NCBI GenBank assembly: GCA_009773005.1
Contig: WOUT01000013.1
Location: forward strand, 1-64,000
Source: Chloroflexota bacterium
GTDB lineage: Bacteria; Chloroflexota; Anaerolineae; Anaerolineales; Anaerolineaceae
Length of the DNA: 64,000 bases
Reading direction: 5' to 3'
Below are positions 26,522-35,445 of this stretch, in pieces. The position numbers and the translations under genes are program-made. Numbering within the stretch: the stretch's first letter is position 1; the number at the start of each line of letters is the position of its first letter. The notes below the pieces were generated by a model. That model was not told the origin of the DNA. It searched no databases and worked only from the letters and a program-made list of their open reading frames with translations.

Positions 26522-27982
26522 TTATGTTATGCTGGCTGCGATTTTCTCGCCAAATTTGAGCAATTCTTTCACCATAATATCGGAACGACCTTCCGCGTAA
26601 ACACGTAGAACAGGTTCCGTTCCGGACGGGCGAATGAGCAGCCAGGAATCATCCGCAAAAATATACTTCACGCCGTCAATTTGGGAGATCTCGGCGATGT
26701 GTTCCCCTCCAATTTGGGCGGGGGGTTCTTTTTTAAGTTTTTCAACCATCTTGTCTTTTTCTACCGGATGTTTGAGCCGCAAGTCTTTCCGTTCATAGAA
26801 GACAGGCCCGACTTCCTTTTGCAGGTCTTCCACCATCTCGTATAGAGAAGTCTTCGCGGCAGCCACCATTTCGATGATCAATAATCCCATCAATACCCCG
26901 TCACCTTCAGGGATGTGACCTTTGAAGGAGATCCCGCCTGATTCTTCTCCGCCGATCAACACGTTCTCTTTAATCATGTAGTCGGAGATATGGTTGAAAC
27001 CAACCGGCGTTTCGCGCAGCGGAAGGTTATATTTACTGGCGAGACGATCGATCATTCGGGTGGTTGAGACCGTGCGTACCACAGTCCCGGTCATGCCGCG
27101 TTTTTCCACCAGGTGGCGCAACGCGAGCGCCATGATCTTGTGCGGGTCAACAAAATTGCCGCGTTCATCCATTGCGCCGATACGGTCAGCGTCACCATCA
27201 GTGGCGATGCCGAAGAAGCCCATGCCTGCGCCAATGGCGCCCGCCAGTGGGGTGAGGTAACGGGCGATGGGTTCGGGGTGAACTCCGCCAAAACCCGGAT
27301 TCATCTCTCCGCGGATCTCGGTAATCTCGCAGCCGGAGCCTTGCAGAATACCTTTGATGACACCCCGACCGGAGCCGAACATAGAGTCAACCACGAACCG
27401 TTGCGGGTTTTCGGCGATCATATCAAAATCGATGAGTGTGCGCAGGTGGTCATAGTATGCCGGAATGGGATTGAATTTGTAGATCAGGTTTTGGGCTCTC
27501 GCCAGTTCGAAATCCATTAAATTGGGTCCACGACCCTGCTGCTCGTTGTCGTTAAGGTACACCTCAACCCGGCGGCATTGTTCTGGCAGCGCGGAACCGC
27601 CATGCGCAGATTTCAGTTTGACGCCATTGTAGCGCGGGGCGTTATGCGAGGCGGTAATCATGACCCCGCCGATCGCATTCAAGTTGCGCACGGCATGTGA
27701 GATCACCGGAGTTGGCGCGTCTGACTGCGCCAGATAGACAGTGAAACCATTGGCTGCCAGCACGCGGGCAACTTCCGCCGCGAAACGGTCAGAAAGAAAA
27801 CGAGTATCAAACCCCACCACCATCTTTTTTGGATCCGGCGAATGCTCGAAAACCGTGCCGTTCGTCCAGGTGTCTGAAGCAACTGCATCGGCGATGGCTT
27901 GAGATAACTGCCGCAGGTTATGAAATGTAAAGGTGTCCGAGATGACGGCTCTCCAGCCGTCGGTTCCAAAATGGATCGTCAT
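26522..27982 (-). CDS. Phosphohexomutase (phosphoglucomutase/phosphomannomutase family)
   Basis: A 486-residue alpha-D-phosphohexomutase. The N-terminal FGTDGWRA, the phosphoserine loop TASHNAPRYNG, the metal loop TDGDADR, the sugar-binding GGEESGG and the phosphate site RPSGTEP are all intact. It interconverts hexose 1- and 6-phosphates and can feed the surface-polysaccharide pathway encoded nearby. The precise sugar (glucose or mannose) is not readable. It is monocistronic on the minus strand. Confidence 0.92.
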   Translation of the reverse strand: MTIHFGTDGWRAVISDTFTFHNLRQLSQAIADAVASDTWTNGTVFEHSPDPKKMVVGFDTRFLSDRFAAEVARVLAANGFTVYLAQSDAPTPVISHAVRNLNAIGGVMITASHNAPRYNGVKLKSAHGGSALPEQCRRVEVYLNDNEQQGRGPNLMDFELARAQNLIYKFNPIPAYYDHLRTLIDFDMIAENPQRFVVDSMFGSGRGVIKGILQGSGCEITEIRGEMNPGFGGVHPEPIARYLTPLAGAIGAGMGFFGIATDGDADRIGAMDERGNFVDPHKIMALALRHLVEKRGMTGTVVRTVSTTRMIDRLASKYNLPLRETPVGFNHISDYMIKENVLIGGEESGGISFKGHIPEGDGVLMGLLIIEMVAAAKTSLYEMVEDLQKEVGPVFYERKDLRLKHPVEKDKMVEKLKKEPPAQIGGEHIAEISQIDGVKYIFADDSWLLIRPSGTEPVLRVYAEGRSDIMVKELLKFGEKIAASIT

Positions 27983-28030
27983 TGATTTTCTCCAAAAAGT
28001 GCTGTGATAGTAAACCGGAACTGATTCAAC

Positions 28031-29230
28031 TTACCAATTGGGCGCAGGAGTAGCCGTGAGAAGCAGACTTTGGACAATCCAACCTTCTTGTCCGTCTTCA
28101 AGGATCACGTGCGCCCAGGTTGCATTACCAACAATTTGAAAGTCTGGCAAAACCTGAACGAACTGACCGTTTAACAGGCTTGTAAGGTACTCTCCATCAA
28201 AACCGGGAGTTTTTCGGACCCTAACTCCATTAGACGTGGCGCTAAATATCTTTGCCCATACTGGGGTAGGTTTGGGAGTGATCGTAATGGTAGGCGTGCG
28301 GGTAGGCACCAGAGTATTGGTGGGTGTCGCATCTATTGTAATGATCGCAGTCGGTGGCGCCAGGGTTGAGGAGGGCGTGGGGGCCAAATTGAGGGTGGTT
28401 TGAATTGGCATTGTTGCTGTGGCAGGCGTGATCTGTTTCTGCAATGCCGAGCCGAGCGCGCTGGAAACTACCAGTGCGTAAACCGCTCCTCCCAACAGTA
28501 CGGCGGTGAGCAGATACCCGAAGAAGGTAAAAGGGCGCAGCCGCAAAAAGGCTAAAACGATTGAGCCGATCAGGATGACGAGCAGGATGTTCACGCCGAC
28601 AAATTTAAGCGCTTCCGAGAGTAACCCCTGGATTCCACTGGTCAAGCCGAACCCGGCAACGCCGATCGGCAGGTAGACCTCATAGGCCAGCGCCACACTG
28701 GCAACCAGTGAGCGCTGCTTGGGCACGCGCACGGTCAGGTAGATCGCCAGCGCCGCGCCAATAGTCAACAAGATCAAGTCAGGCACAGTGAAGGAGGTAT
28801 GATAGCGGGCCTGGGTTACCGGCAAATTCGTGAAAAGCTTCGAGAACCATCCGCTCAACGCGCCGCCCGCGAAGATGAAAGCAGACCCGATCAGCAGACT
28901 GCCCGCGGATTGCATGAAGAACCGGAATGAACCGACCGCGGTTGAAAAACCCAACCCGATCAAAGGCGCCATGAATGGCGCAAGCAGGGCAGCCAGGATA
29001 TAGATTGCTGGATGATCGAGTAAAATGGCGACTCCCAATACCAGACCACACAACATGGAGAACAGGTAAAAATCCAGACCTGGCACGAGGCGTTTGGCGA
29101 TCTCATTGACATAAAGGGAGCGTTCGGTTTTGCCTGAAGGGACGATCAAGCGGCGGGTACGGCGCCGGCGCGACTCATCAATGTGGCTGGGTTGATCTAT
29201 GGGTGTAAATTCTTCAGGGATTTGATTCAT
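28031..29230 (-). CDS. DUF389-type membrane protein with SH3-like C-terminal domain
   Basis: A 399-residue protein. Residues about 45-270 hold six or more membrane helices with the DUF389 pattern (ILAALLAPFMAPLIGLG). A Thr/Pro-rich linker (about 270-325) then leads to a bacterial SH3-like domain (GVRVRKTPGFDGEYL, then GWIVQSLLL) that could bind peptidoglycan or protein on the outside. The order of domains is unusual for DUF389 proteins that I know, which mostly lack the SH3 tail. No operon partner. Confidence 0.7.
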   Translation of the reverse strand: MNQIPEEFTPIDQPSHIDESRRRRTRRLIVPSGKTERSLYVNEIAKRLVPGLDFYLFSMLCGLVLGVAILLDHPAIYILAALLAPFMAPLIGLGFSTAVGSFRFFMQSAGSLLIGSAFIFAGGALSGWFSKLFTNLPVTQARYHTSFTVPDLILLTIGAALAIYLTVRVPKQRSLVASVALAYEVYLPIGVAGFGLTSGIQGLLSEALKFVGVNILLVILIGSIVLAFLRLRPFTFFGYLLTAVLLGGAVYALVVSSALGSALQKQITPATATMPIQTTLNLAPTPSSTLAPPTAIITIDATPTNTLVPTRTPTITITPKPTPVWAKIFSATSNGVRVRKTPGFDGEYLTSLLNGQFVQVLPDFQIVGNATWAHVILEDGQEGWIVQSLLLTATPAPNW

Positions 29231-29398
29231 CGTCTCAAGGTCTCCGCCAATCGGTTAAAGATGCCGTTGCGGTACAAACCGCCTGGAGCAGGTATAACTG
29301 GCTTAGATGAAATTGACGAAAAACACGAATTTGAATCTCAATCATCTTCTTATTATAATACAGTCACAAAATGATATAAGCTAAGGTACAATACGCTC

Positions 29399-30394
29399 AT
29401 GCACAAGAACTCGCCTGTAAAAATCATTCTGTTTTTTGCACTCATTTCAATTCTTGTTGCAAGCATTTCAGGCTGCATCAATGTCGGCTCAAAAACGCCT
29501 GAAGCGACGCGAATTCCACCGGTCCCTGAAGCAACTTCAACCTCCACTGCAACACCCGCCAGGATCATTCTCTACGACCCTTCCGGTCTGGTAAGCGGGG
29601 AGGTCAAGGAGGTAATTACCGAATTTGCCTCCGCCAATTCACTGACCTATGAGCAAGCGGCGTCTTTTGACGATCTCAATGGCGTGAAAGTGATGGTCGT
29701 GTTCGGAACGCCTGATGCTCTGGCGGGGGCTGCCAGTTCAGCGCCTGAGACCCAATTCATCGCAGTGACCGACGGCGCTGCAACCGCGAGTGCAAATATC
29801 AGCGTCATCCAAATTAAAGCGGTGGACATGGCATTCATGGCAGGGTATATGAGCGCCTTGACTGCGGAAGACTGGCGCGCTGGGGGAATGGTTGTAGATG
29901 ACGGGAACACTGGCATTGCCAATGCTTTTGAGAACGGCGGCAAGTATTTGTGCGGTCGATGTACGCCTCTTTACCCGCCTTTCATCAGTTATCCGGCAGT
30001 CGAGACCCTCACAAGCCAGAGTGACGTCAATGCCTGGTCAACCCAGGCAGAAGCGTTGCTGCGTGATACGAAAGCCAACTCGGTTTTTATTGACCGGGCA
30101 GGCGACAGCGCGGATGTTCTCTCCCTGTTTGAGGGACAGATACTCTATTCCAATAATCCTGCTTCTGCTAATTTGGAGCGCTATGGAGCAATTCTGGGCG
30201 TAGACCTGTTGCAGGGATTGCAGCAGCTTCTGCCGGAAGCGCTGGCCGGGCGAGGCGGAAAAACCATCAATACCAAAGTGGCGCTGGTTGTACTCAATAA
30301 CCCGGATAAAATTTCTCCCGCGCGGCAGACGCTATTCGAAAAGGTGGCCCAAGACCTCGCGGACGGTTGGATCAACCCATTAAGTGTTCCCTAA
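29399..30394 (+). CDS. BMP/PnrA-like periplasmic-binding lipoprotein
   Basis: A 331-residue lipoprotein with a signal peptide and lipobox SISGC (Cys about residue 26), then a Thr/Pro-rich linker, then a type I binding fold similar to BMP proteins (MVVDDGNTGIANAFENGGKY). Such proteins usually bind nucleosides, but no ABC transporter genes are adjacent. A TACAAT box (29387-29392) is 6 bases upstream of the ATG, so it is probably leaderless. The fold is inferred; sequence identity with the family appears low. Confidence 0.65.
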   Translation: MHKNSPVKIILFFALISILVASISGCINVGSKTPEATRIPPVPEATSTSTATPARIILYDPSGLVSGEVKEVITEFASANSLTYEQAASFDDLNGVKVMVVFGTPDALAGAASSAPETQFIAVTDGAATASANISVIQIKAVDMAFMAGYMSALTAEDWRAGGMVVDDGNTGIANAFENGGKYLCGRCTPLYPPFISYPAVETLTSQSDVNAWSTQAEALLRDTKANSVFIDRAGDSADVLSLFEGQILYSNNPASANLERYGAILGVDLLQGLQQLLPEALAGRGGKTINTKVALVVLNNPDKISPARQTLFEKVAQDLADGWINPLSVP

Positions 30395-30415
30395 AATAAT
30401 CGGGATGGCGCCTAA

Positions 30416-31069
30416 TTATTTTTTTCCTGTTTGATTGTTTTTTGTGAGAGTACCCATGAACTCCGGTGCGGTGGCGCTGCCGGGCGCGTTGATCGATTCG
30501 CGTTTAAACACCTTCCACACGGTTAAAAATAAGATCTTGATATCCAGCCAGAAAGACCAGTGATCCACGTACCACACGTCCAGTTTGAATTTGTCTTCCC
30601 ATGAGAGCGCGTTGCGCCCGTTAACCTGCGCCCATCCGGTGATGCCTGGCAGCACGTCATGGCGGCGTGCCTGTTCGGGTGAATAGCGGTCGAGGTAGGC
30701 GATCAGCAGCGGACGCGGACCTACCAGGCTCATTTCGCCTTTGAGCACATTGAAGAGCTCGGGCAGCTCGTCCAGGCTGGCGGAGCGCATGAACGTGCCC
30801 AGCCGGGTGAGGCGCACTTCGTCGGGCAGTGGAGAGCCATCTGTAGCGTGGGTGCTGCGCATGGTGCGGAATTTGTAGACGGTGAAGATCTTGCCGTACA
30901 GACCGGGGCGGCGCTGGGCGAAGATCACCGGGCCCCCCATGAAGACCCACACCAGGAGGACGAGAATCAGCAGCACCGGCGAGAGCAGGATGAGCAGCAG
31001 GACGCTGACCAGCAGGTCGAAGAGGCGTTTGAGAAGAGGCGGGATGCGTTTTCTTGATTTCAAATCCAT
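30416..31069 (-). CDS. Undecaprenyl-phosphate sugar-1-phosphate transferase (bacterial sugar transferase family)
   Basis: A 217-residue initiating glycosyl-1-phosphate transferase. One membrane helix near the N-terminus (about 18-44) leads into the catalytic domain with PVIFAQRRPGLYGKIFTVYKFRTM, then LDELPELFNVLKGEMSLVGPRP and GITGWAQVNGRN. It transfers the first sugar phosphate onto undecaprenyl phosphate. Its location 12 kb from the flippase cluster suggests the initiating enzyme is unlinked. The gene appears richer in G+C than its neighbours. Confidence 0.92.
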   Translation of the reverse strand: MDLKSRKRIPPLLKRLFDLLVSVLLLILLSPVLLILVLLVWVFMGGPVIFAQRRPGLYGKIFTVYKFRTMRSTHATDGSPLPDEVRLTRLGTFMRSASLDELPELFNVLKGEMSLVGPRPLLIAYLDRYSPEQARRHDVLPGITGWAQVNGRNALSWEDKFKLDVWYVDHWSFWLDIKILFLTVWKVFKRESINAPGSATAPEFMGTLTKNNQTGKK

Positions 31070-31150
31070 ATACTGATTTTACCAAAAGAGTAAATTCGCG
31101 TCTTGTAAAAACAGACCTGTGGTAATAAGTTATAATCTAGCGAAGGCAAA

Positions 31151-31304
31151 ATGTTCACTGGAGAATCACTAATAATCATCACCATCGATGAGCATGGACT
31201 GACACTACACCAGGCCCGCTAGCGGTCTGGCAGCCGACCTATTGGAAAAGCATGAATCGGGTGAAGTGATACTGTTGGTGCGAAAGTTCATTGAGGAAGG
31301 CTAA
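31151..31304 (+). pseudogene. Frameshifted small ORF upstream of trpS
   Basis: Frame one from ATG 31151 encodes MFTGESLIIITIDEHGLTL then HQAR and stops at TAG 31220. A +1 frame picks up at 31218 and encodes ASGLAADLLEKHESGEV then ILLVRKFIEEG, ending at 31304. The total of 154 bases is one more than a multiple of three, so one extra base would explain a single 50-residue protein. The two parts look like one peptide. It could be a genuine pseudogene, an assembly error, or a coincidence. The trpS ribosome site lies within its 3' end. Confidence 0.4.
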
Positions 31305-31305
31305 T

Positions 31306-32292
31306 ATGGTAAAAAAAGGCAGGGTTTTTTCAGGCGCGCGTCCCACCGGGCGGCAGCATCTCGGCAATTATTTTGGCGCGATCAGCAACTATGTCGCGCT
31401 CCAGGAAGAGTATGATTGCGTGTACTGTATCGTGGACCTGCACGCCTTGACGACCCTGGAAAGCACTCGGGATTTGCGGAAAAACACGCTCGAGATGGCC
31501 TGGGACTGGCTGGCGGCTGGTATTGACCCCGTAAAATCCATTGTGTTTGTGCAATCGATGGTCAGGCAGATCACCGAACTGCATACCATTCTCTCGATGG
31601 TCACGCCGCTTGGAAAGCTCACCGACCTGCCCACTTTCAAGGAAAAGGTGCGCGAGAATCCGCACAATATCAACTATGGTCTGGTCGGCTACCCGGTGCT
31701 GATGAGCGCGGATATTGTGCTCTACAAATCGAATTTTGTGCCAGTAGGCATTGACCAATCCCCCCATATCGAATTCGCCCGTGAAACGGTACGCTCTTTC
31801 AACTTCAGGTACAACACCAATGCATTGATCGAACCCCAGGCGAAATTCACCTCGTTCCCCAAGATCATGGGCATCGACGGGGTAAACAAAATGAGCAAAA
31901 GCCTTAATAATGATATCGAGATCGCTGCCACGCCGGAAGAAACAACCAAACTGGTCATGCAAATGGTCACCGATCCACAGCGCCAGCGCCGTTCTGACCC
32001 GGGCAACCCGGATGTTTGTAATGTCTTTTCCTTGCACAAGATCTTCACCAGTCCGGAACAGGTGGCGAGCATCAACAGCGAGTGCCGCCGCGCCGGTATT
32101 GGCTGCGTGGACTGCAAAAAAATGCTGGCAGCCAACATGAACGATTATTTCACTCCTCTGCGCGCCCGCCGTATGGAATTCCAGAAAGACCCTGACGTCA
32201 CCTGGGATATGCTGCGGGATGGAGCGAAGCGCGCCAGCGTGATCGCAGAAACCACCATGGTGGAAGTTCGTAAAGCCATCGATTTACCCTGA
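31306..32292 (+). CDS. trpS: Tryptophanyl-tRNA synthetase
   Basis: Class I synthetase, about 328 residues. It has the HIGH-like motif in RPTGRQHLGNYFGA, and KMSKS in GVNKMSKSLNND. It charges tRNA-Trp. A cysteine pattern C-x21-C-x6-C-x2-C in the C-terminal half resembles the [4Fe-4S] site reported for Thermotoga TrpRS. GAGGAAGG before ATG 31306 fixes the start. It is followed by dtd, with a 44-base gap. Confidence 0.95.
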   Translation: MVKKGRVFSGARPTGRQHLGNYFGAISNYVALQEEYDCVYCIVDLHALTTLESTRDLRKNTLEMAWDWLAAGIDPVKSIVFVQSMVRQITELHTILSMVTPLGKLTDLPTFKEKVRENPHNINYGLVGYPVLMSADIVLYKSNFVPVGIDQSPHIEFARETVRSFNFRYNTNALIEPQAKFTSFPKIMGIDGVNKMSKSLNNDIEIAATPEETTKLVMQMVTDPQRQRRSDPGNPDVCNVFSLHKIFTSPEQVASINSECRRAGIGCVDCKKMLAANMNDYFTPLRARRMEFQKDPDVTWDMLRDGAKRASVIAETTMVEVRKAIDLP

Positions 32293-32336
32293 AAAAAGGG
32301 CGCTTGTAACTCAGGCGCTTTCAATACGAGGTCATC

Positions 32337-32774
32337 ATGAGAGCGATCATACAACGCGTCAGTTTTGGGCAAGTGATTATTGACGATAAACTGGTTGCGG
32401 ATATCAAAATGGGGTTGGTGATCCTTCTGGGCGTCGGTCGTGAGGATGACCAAAACAAAGCCAGCCTGCTTGCCAAAAAAATCGCTCAACTACGCATCTT
32501 CGAAGATGACCAGGGAAAAATGAATCTGTCTCTGGTGGATGTCAAGGGGTCAGCAATTGTGGTCTCACAATTCACGCTGTATGCAGACACTCGCAAGGGC
32601 AACCGGCCTTCGTTCATTAACGCGGCGCCGCCGGAGATAGCCAGCCCGCTGGTGGATTTCTTTACCGAGGAATTGCGAAAAGAAAGGATCCCGACCCAGA
32701 CCGGTGAATTCGGCGCGCATATGTTTGTGCACCTTCAGAATGATGGACCGGTGACGATCTCACTCGAAATATAG
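32337..32774 (+). CDS. dtd: D-aminoacyl-tRNA deacylase
   Basis: A 145-residue enzyme that hydrolyses D-amino acids from tRNA. It has the start MRAIIQRV, the catalytic-pocket motif [17 protein letters not shown] and the C-terminal NDGPVTI, both conserved. It has full length and intact motifs. It ends 4 bases before the stop of the convergent dihydroorotate-dehydrogenase-like gene. Confidence 0.96.
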   Translation: MRAIIQRVSFGQVIIDDKLVADIKMGLVILLGVGREDDQNKASLLAKKIAQLRIFEDDQGKMNLSLVDVKGSAIVVSQFTLYADTRKGNRPSFINAAPPEIASPLVDFFTEELRKERIPTQTGEFGAHMFVHLQNDGPVTISLEI

Positions 32775-32778
32775 CAGA

Positions 32779-33519
32779 TCAAAACCGCCAGCACAGCGCA
32801 TCCAGTTGGACTGCGCTTGCCCCCGCTGCAAGTGCGGCTTCCCCTTGTTCCAATGAGAATACCCCGCAACCTGCAATGATCAGAACCCCAAATCCTTTGA
32901 GGTCGCACAATGCGCGCATCAACTGCGGAAAGAGCGCCGGTCCATAAAGCCGGCCATTGATGTTTTTTCCGTTTTGCGTGATCATGCCGCGTGCAGCAGA
33001 GAGCACGATGCCTGCCACGCCTAGCGCAGGCAGTTGTTCCACCAGTCTGATCTCAAGTACATCCACCGGGATGCAAACGAACACCGGCAGTTCACCCGTA
33101 GCCGCCTGAATCAGGTCAACTTGATCCTTGTTGGTTAAGCCTGGCGGAAGACTTAATTCGATCGCCGTAACGTTTTCAACATCCTCAAGCACGCGCACCA
33201 TTTGCTGGCACTCGTAAGCGGTTTGCACCAATAAGTGAGACCAAACCGGCAGCGTCAAGTGTTCCCACTTTTGCTGGTAATTCTTCAAAATGCTTTTTAG
33301 ACCGGGGTTCGGATGCCCGGTGTGAAGGAGGAATCCGCCTGGGTATTGAACGACCGCCCGGTTTCGCGCCGGGTTGCGGGGCGTCAAACTGATGGGATTG
33401 GTCACGAAAGCGCCAAAAGGTAATGTTCCAATTGGAGAAGGCTGCGGAAGAAACCCCATAAAACCCGCTGAGTTCATCCACGGGGGCTGCAGACCGAGGA
33501 TCGCCCCATTTTTATCCAT
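32779..33519 (-). CDS. Dihydroorotate-dehydrogenase-like protein, degenerate active site
   Basis: A 246-residue TIM-barrel protein whose arrangement follows PyrD: NSAGFMGF near the N-terminus, GAFVTNPISLTPRNP for the GxxVTKSVTxxPRxGN segment, then GVLIIAGCGVFS and AGASAVQLDAL at the end. The conserved Lys of the first block is Asn here, and the N-x-S-C-P active-site stretch is AIELSLPPG, lacking the catalytic Cys. It overlaps the PyrK-like gene by 8 bp. It may have lost dehydrogenase activity or act on another substrate; it is shorter than usual PyrD proteins. Confidence 0.6.
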   Translation of the reverse strand: MDKNGAILGLQPPWMNSAGFMGFLPQPSPIGTLPFGAFVTNPISLTPRNPARNRAVVQYPGGFLLHTGHPNPGLKSILKNYQQKWEHLTLPVWSHLLVQTAYECQQMVRVLEDVENVTAIELSLPPGLTNKDQVDLIQAATGELPVFVCIPVDVLEIRLVEQLPALGVAGIVLSAARGMITQNGKNINGRLYGPALFPQLMRALCDLKGFGVLIIAGCGVFSLEQGEAALAAGASAVQLDALCWRF

Positions 33520-34216
33520 GCGGGTTTCCTTCTGCCACCAATTCGTCTAGTGAGAAAACAGGTCCATCTTTGCAGGCGTGCTTCCAGCCTTTCGTGGTCA
33601 ACACCGAACAAACCCCGCAGGCAATCGAATCGGCGCAGACCAGCGGCGTCTCCACCATGATCTCCGCTGTGAACGGAGCCGAATGACCGAAGCTCAACGA
33701 AAGTTCATTATTAAGTTTTTGAATTGCAGAAACCGGAAGAATTGCAGCGAAATAATCTCCCCAAGATTTGATCTCGCCTAACACGCTAATTGGCAGCACT
33801 TCGATCTCAGGGGCGAGCTGCGCGGTTGGCGCATCGGTCAGCAAAGTGACTTCTGCCCCCTTAACCAGTGCGAGTTCCGCAAGCATGAGCAGCCGGTTGA
33901 TGTTGGACAGATCTAAAGTTGTTAAAACTGTTTGTTTCGCAAGAGGAGGCAGATGAAAACCATTTCCAAAGGGTCCACGCAACGAAAGCAATATTCCAGG
34001 AATCCAGTCTTTGGGGATCTTCCCTGTGAAAATAATACCGTCCCGGTACTTCCAACACGGGAAAAGGACGGTTGGCAGCAATTCACTGGATTCTGCGGAA
34101 AAAGCCAGCAAATATTGACCCGGGAAGGCATGATTTAATGGTGGGCACTCAATCTGAATGCACACTTCTTCATTCATTACAACCAGACCAGCAAGCCTGC
34201 CTGTGTGCGTTTTCAT
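33512..34216 (-). CDS. PyrK-like electron transfer subunit (FAD/2Fe-2S)
   Basis: About 234 residues, resembling the electron-transfer subunit of type 1B dihydroorotate dehydrogenase. The N-terminal beta-barrel gives GPFGNGFHLP for the flavin pyrophosphate loop, and the C-terminal cysteine cluster CADSIACGVCSVL plus ACKDGPVF has the 2Fe-2S spacing of PyrK. The start is ATG 34216, because TATAAT (34224-34229) on the minus strand lies 7 bases upstream (leaderless); an earlier start at 34282 is possible. The partner gene downstream is degenerate. Confidence 0.7.
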   Translation of the reverse strand: MKTHTGRLAGLVVMNEEVCIQIECPPLNHAFPGQYLLAFSAESSELLPTVLFPCWKYRDGIIFTGKIPKDWIPGILLSLRGPFGNGFHLPPLAKQTVLTTLDLSNINRLLMLAELALVKGAEVTLLTDAPTAQLAPEIEVLPISVLGEIKSWGDYFAAILPVSAIQKLNNELSLSFGHSAPFTAEIMVETPLVCADSIACGVCSVLTTKGWKHACKDGPVFSLDELVAEGNPHG

Positions 34217-34327
34217 TGAATTAATTATAGCGATTCCTGCGCAAGAAACGAAATCTCTAATCAAAAACAAATAAAACCCCACTATAATCAGAACTGTTCA
34301 AAAAGTCATGTTCATGAGGAGAATCGA

Positions 34328-35362
34328 ATGAATATCGCCAGTTTATTGAAGAGTTTTGCAGTGGTTGTATGGATGGCATGGTTTGCCATCCTCGCGCTGG
34401 TCATGTTACGCGCTGCCCGTCAAAAACCGATGAAAAACGGGAGATCGTTAATCATAACCTTGTTGGTGGCAGCTGTTATCATAACGACTGTCAGTTCAGG
34501 GCTTGTTTTCATTAACCCTCAAGAACGCGGTGTTGTGATCTCAGCGGTAAATCCTGCAGGGTACCGTCAGGAAGCCCTTCAACCCGGGCTGAGCTGGATC
34601 ATTCCCTTTGCGGAAAACGTGGTGTTATATCCTGTTTCCCGCCAAACCTATACCATGTCGATTGCCCCCTCTGAAGGGGCTGTGCAGGGGGACGATTCGA
34701 TCGCAGCTCGAACGCTGGATGGGCAGGAGATCTATATAGATGCGTCGGTCATCTTTGCCATTGATCCCACCAAGGTCGTGCAGGTGCATATCCAATGGCA
34801 AGACCGTTATGTGGAATTGATCAGAGCTCAAGCGCGCGGTATCATCCGCGACGCGGTCTCTCAATACCGTGTCGAAGAGGTGGTCAGTACAAAACGGTTT
34901 GATCTTGTGCAAAGAATAGCCGATGCCTTGCGCGCGAAGGTGGAAGACAATGGATTAATCTTGAACGACTTCGTGCTGCGGAATATAGCGTTTTCCACAG
35001 AATATTCAGCTTCCATAGAGCAAAAACAAATCGCCGAGCAGCAGGCGCAGCAAGCCAAGTTAGTGGTTGAGCAGAAGAAACAGGAAGCCGAACAGGTGCG
35101 TGAAGTTGCCAAGGGCGCCGCGGATGCCGCAGTGACCCGCGCCCAGGGTGAAGCTGATGCGCGTATTATCCAGGCCGAGGCGGAAGCCAAAGCCATGAAT
35201 TTGATCGCAGAAGTGCTCAGAAATAACCCCAACTTGTTGAATTACCAATACATCACCAAACTTAGCTCTAATATTCAGGTGATGCTTGTTCCCAGTGGCT
35301 CACCCTTCATTCTGCCATTCCCGCAGACCGCCGGGTCTGGCGGCACCACAGTAATCCCGTAA
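34328..35362 (+). CDS. SPFH/Band 7 (prohibitin/stomatin-like) membrane protein
   Basis: A 344-residue protein with two N-terminal membrane helices (about 1-27 and 38-60), a Band 7 domain (about 62-240, NPQERGVVISAVNPAGYRQE), and a coiled-coil rich in Gln/Glu/Ala (about 230-320). Such proteins oligomerise in membrane microdomains and can modulate proteases. GAGGAG precedes the ATG. A terminator follows. No NfeD or FtsH gene is adjacent. Confidence 0.87.
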   Translation: MNIASLLKSFAVVVWMAWFAILALVMLRAARQKPMKNGRSLIITLLVAAVIITTVSSGLVFINPQERGVVISAVNPAGYRQEALQPGLSWIIPFAENVVLYPVSRQTYTMSIAPSEGAVQGDDSIAARTLDGQEIYIDASVIFAIDPTKVVQVHIQWQDRYVELIRAQARGIIRDAVSQYRVEEVVSTKRFDLVQRIADALRAKVEDNGLILNDFVLRNIAFSTEYSASIEQKQIAEQQAQQAKLVVEQKKQEAEQVREVAKGAADAAVTRAQGEADARIIQAEAEAKAMNLIAEVLRNNPNLLNYQYITKLSSNIQVMLVPSGSPFILPFPQTAGSGGTTVIP

Positions 35363-35380
35363 ACCCACACCACTCAAGAA

Positions 35381-35418
35381 AAGCAGCGGACAGTGAAGTT
35401 AACCGTCAGCTGCTTTTT
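35381..35418 (+). terminator. Intrinsic terminator after SPFH gene
   Basis: Inverted repeat AAAAGCAGC (35381-35389) / GCTGCTTTT (35409-35417) followed by a T-run. It precedes the selD promoter (TATAAT 35434-35439). Confidence 0.75.
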
Positions 35419-35445
35419 GTTTTAAGACTCGGATATAATTGAGAC

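Noticed and set aside
30657-31085. Alternative 142-residue minus-strand frame over the sugar transferase
   Set aside because: It lies in another frame of a clear transferase gene in G+C-rich sequence and has a Pro/Arg/Ala-rich shadow composition.
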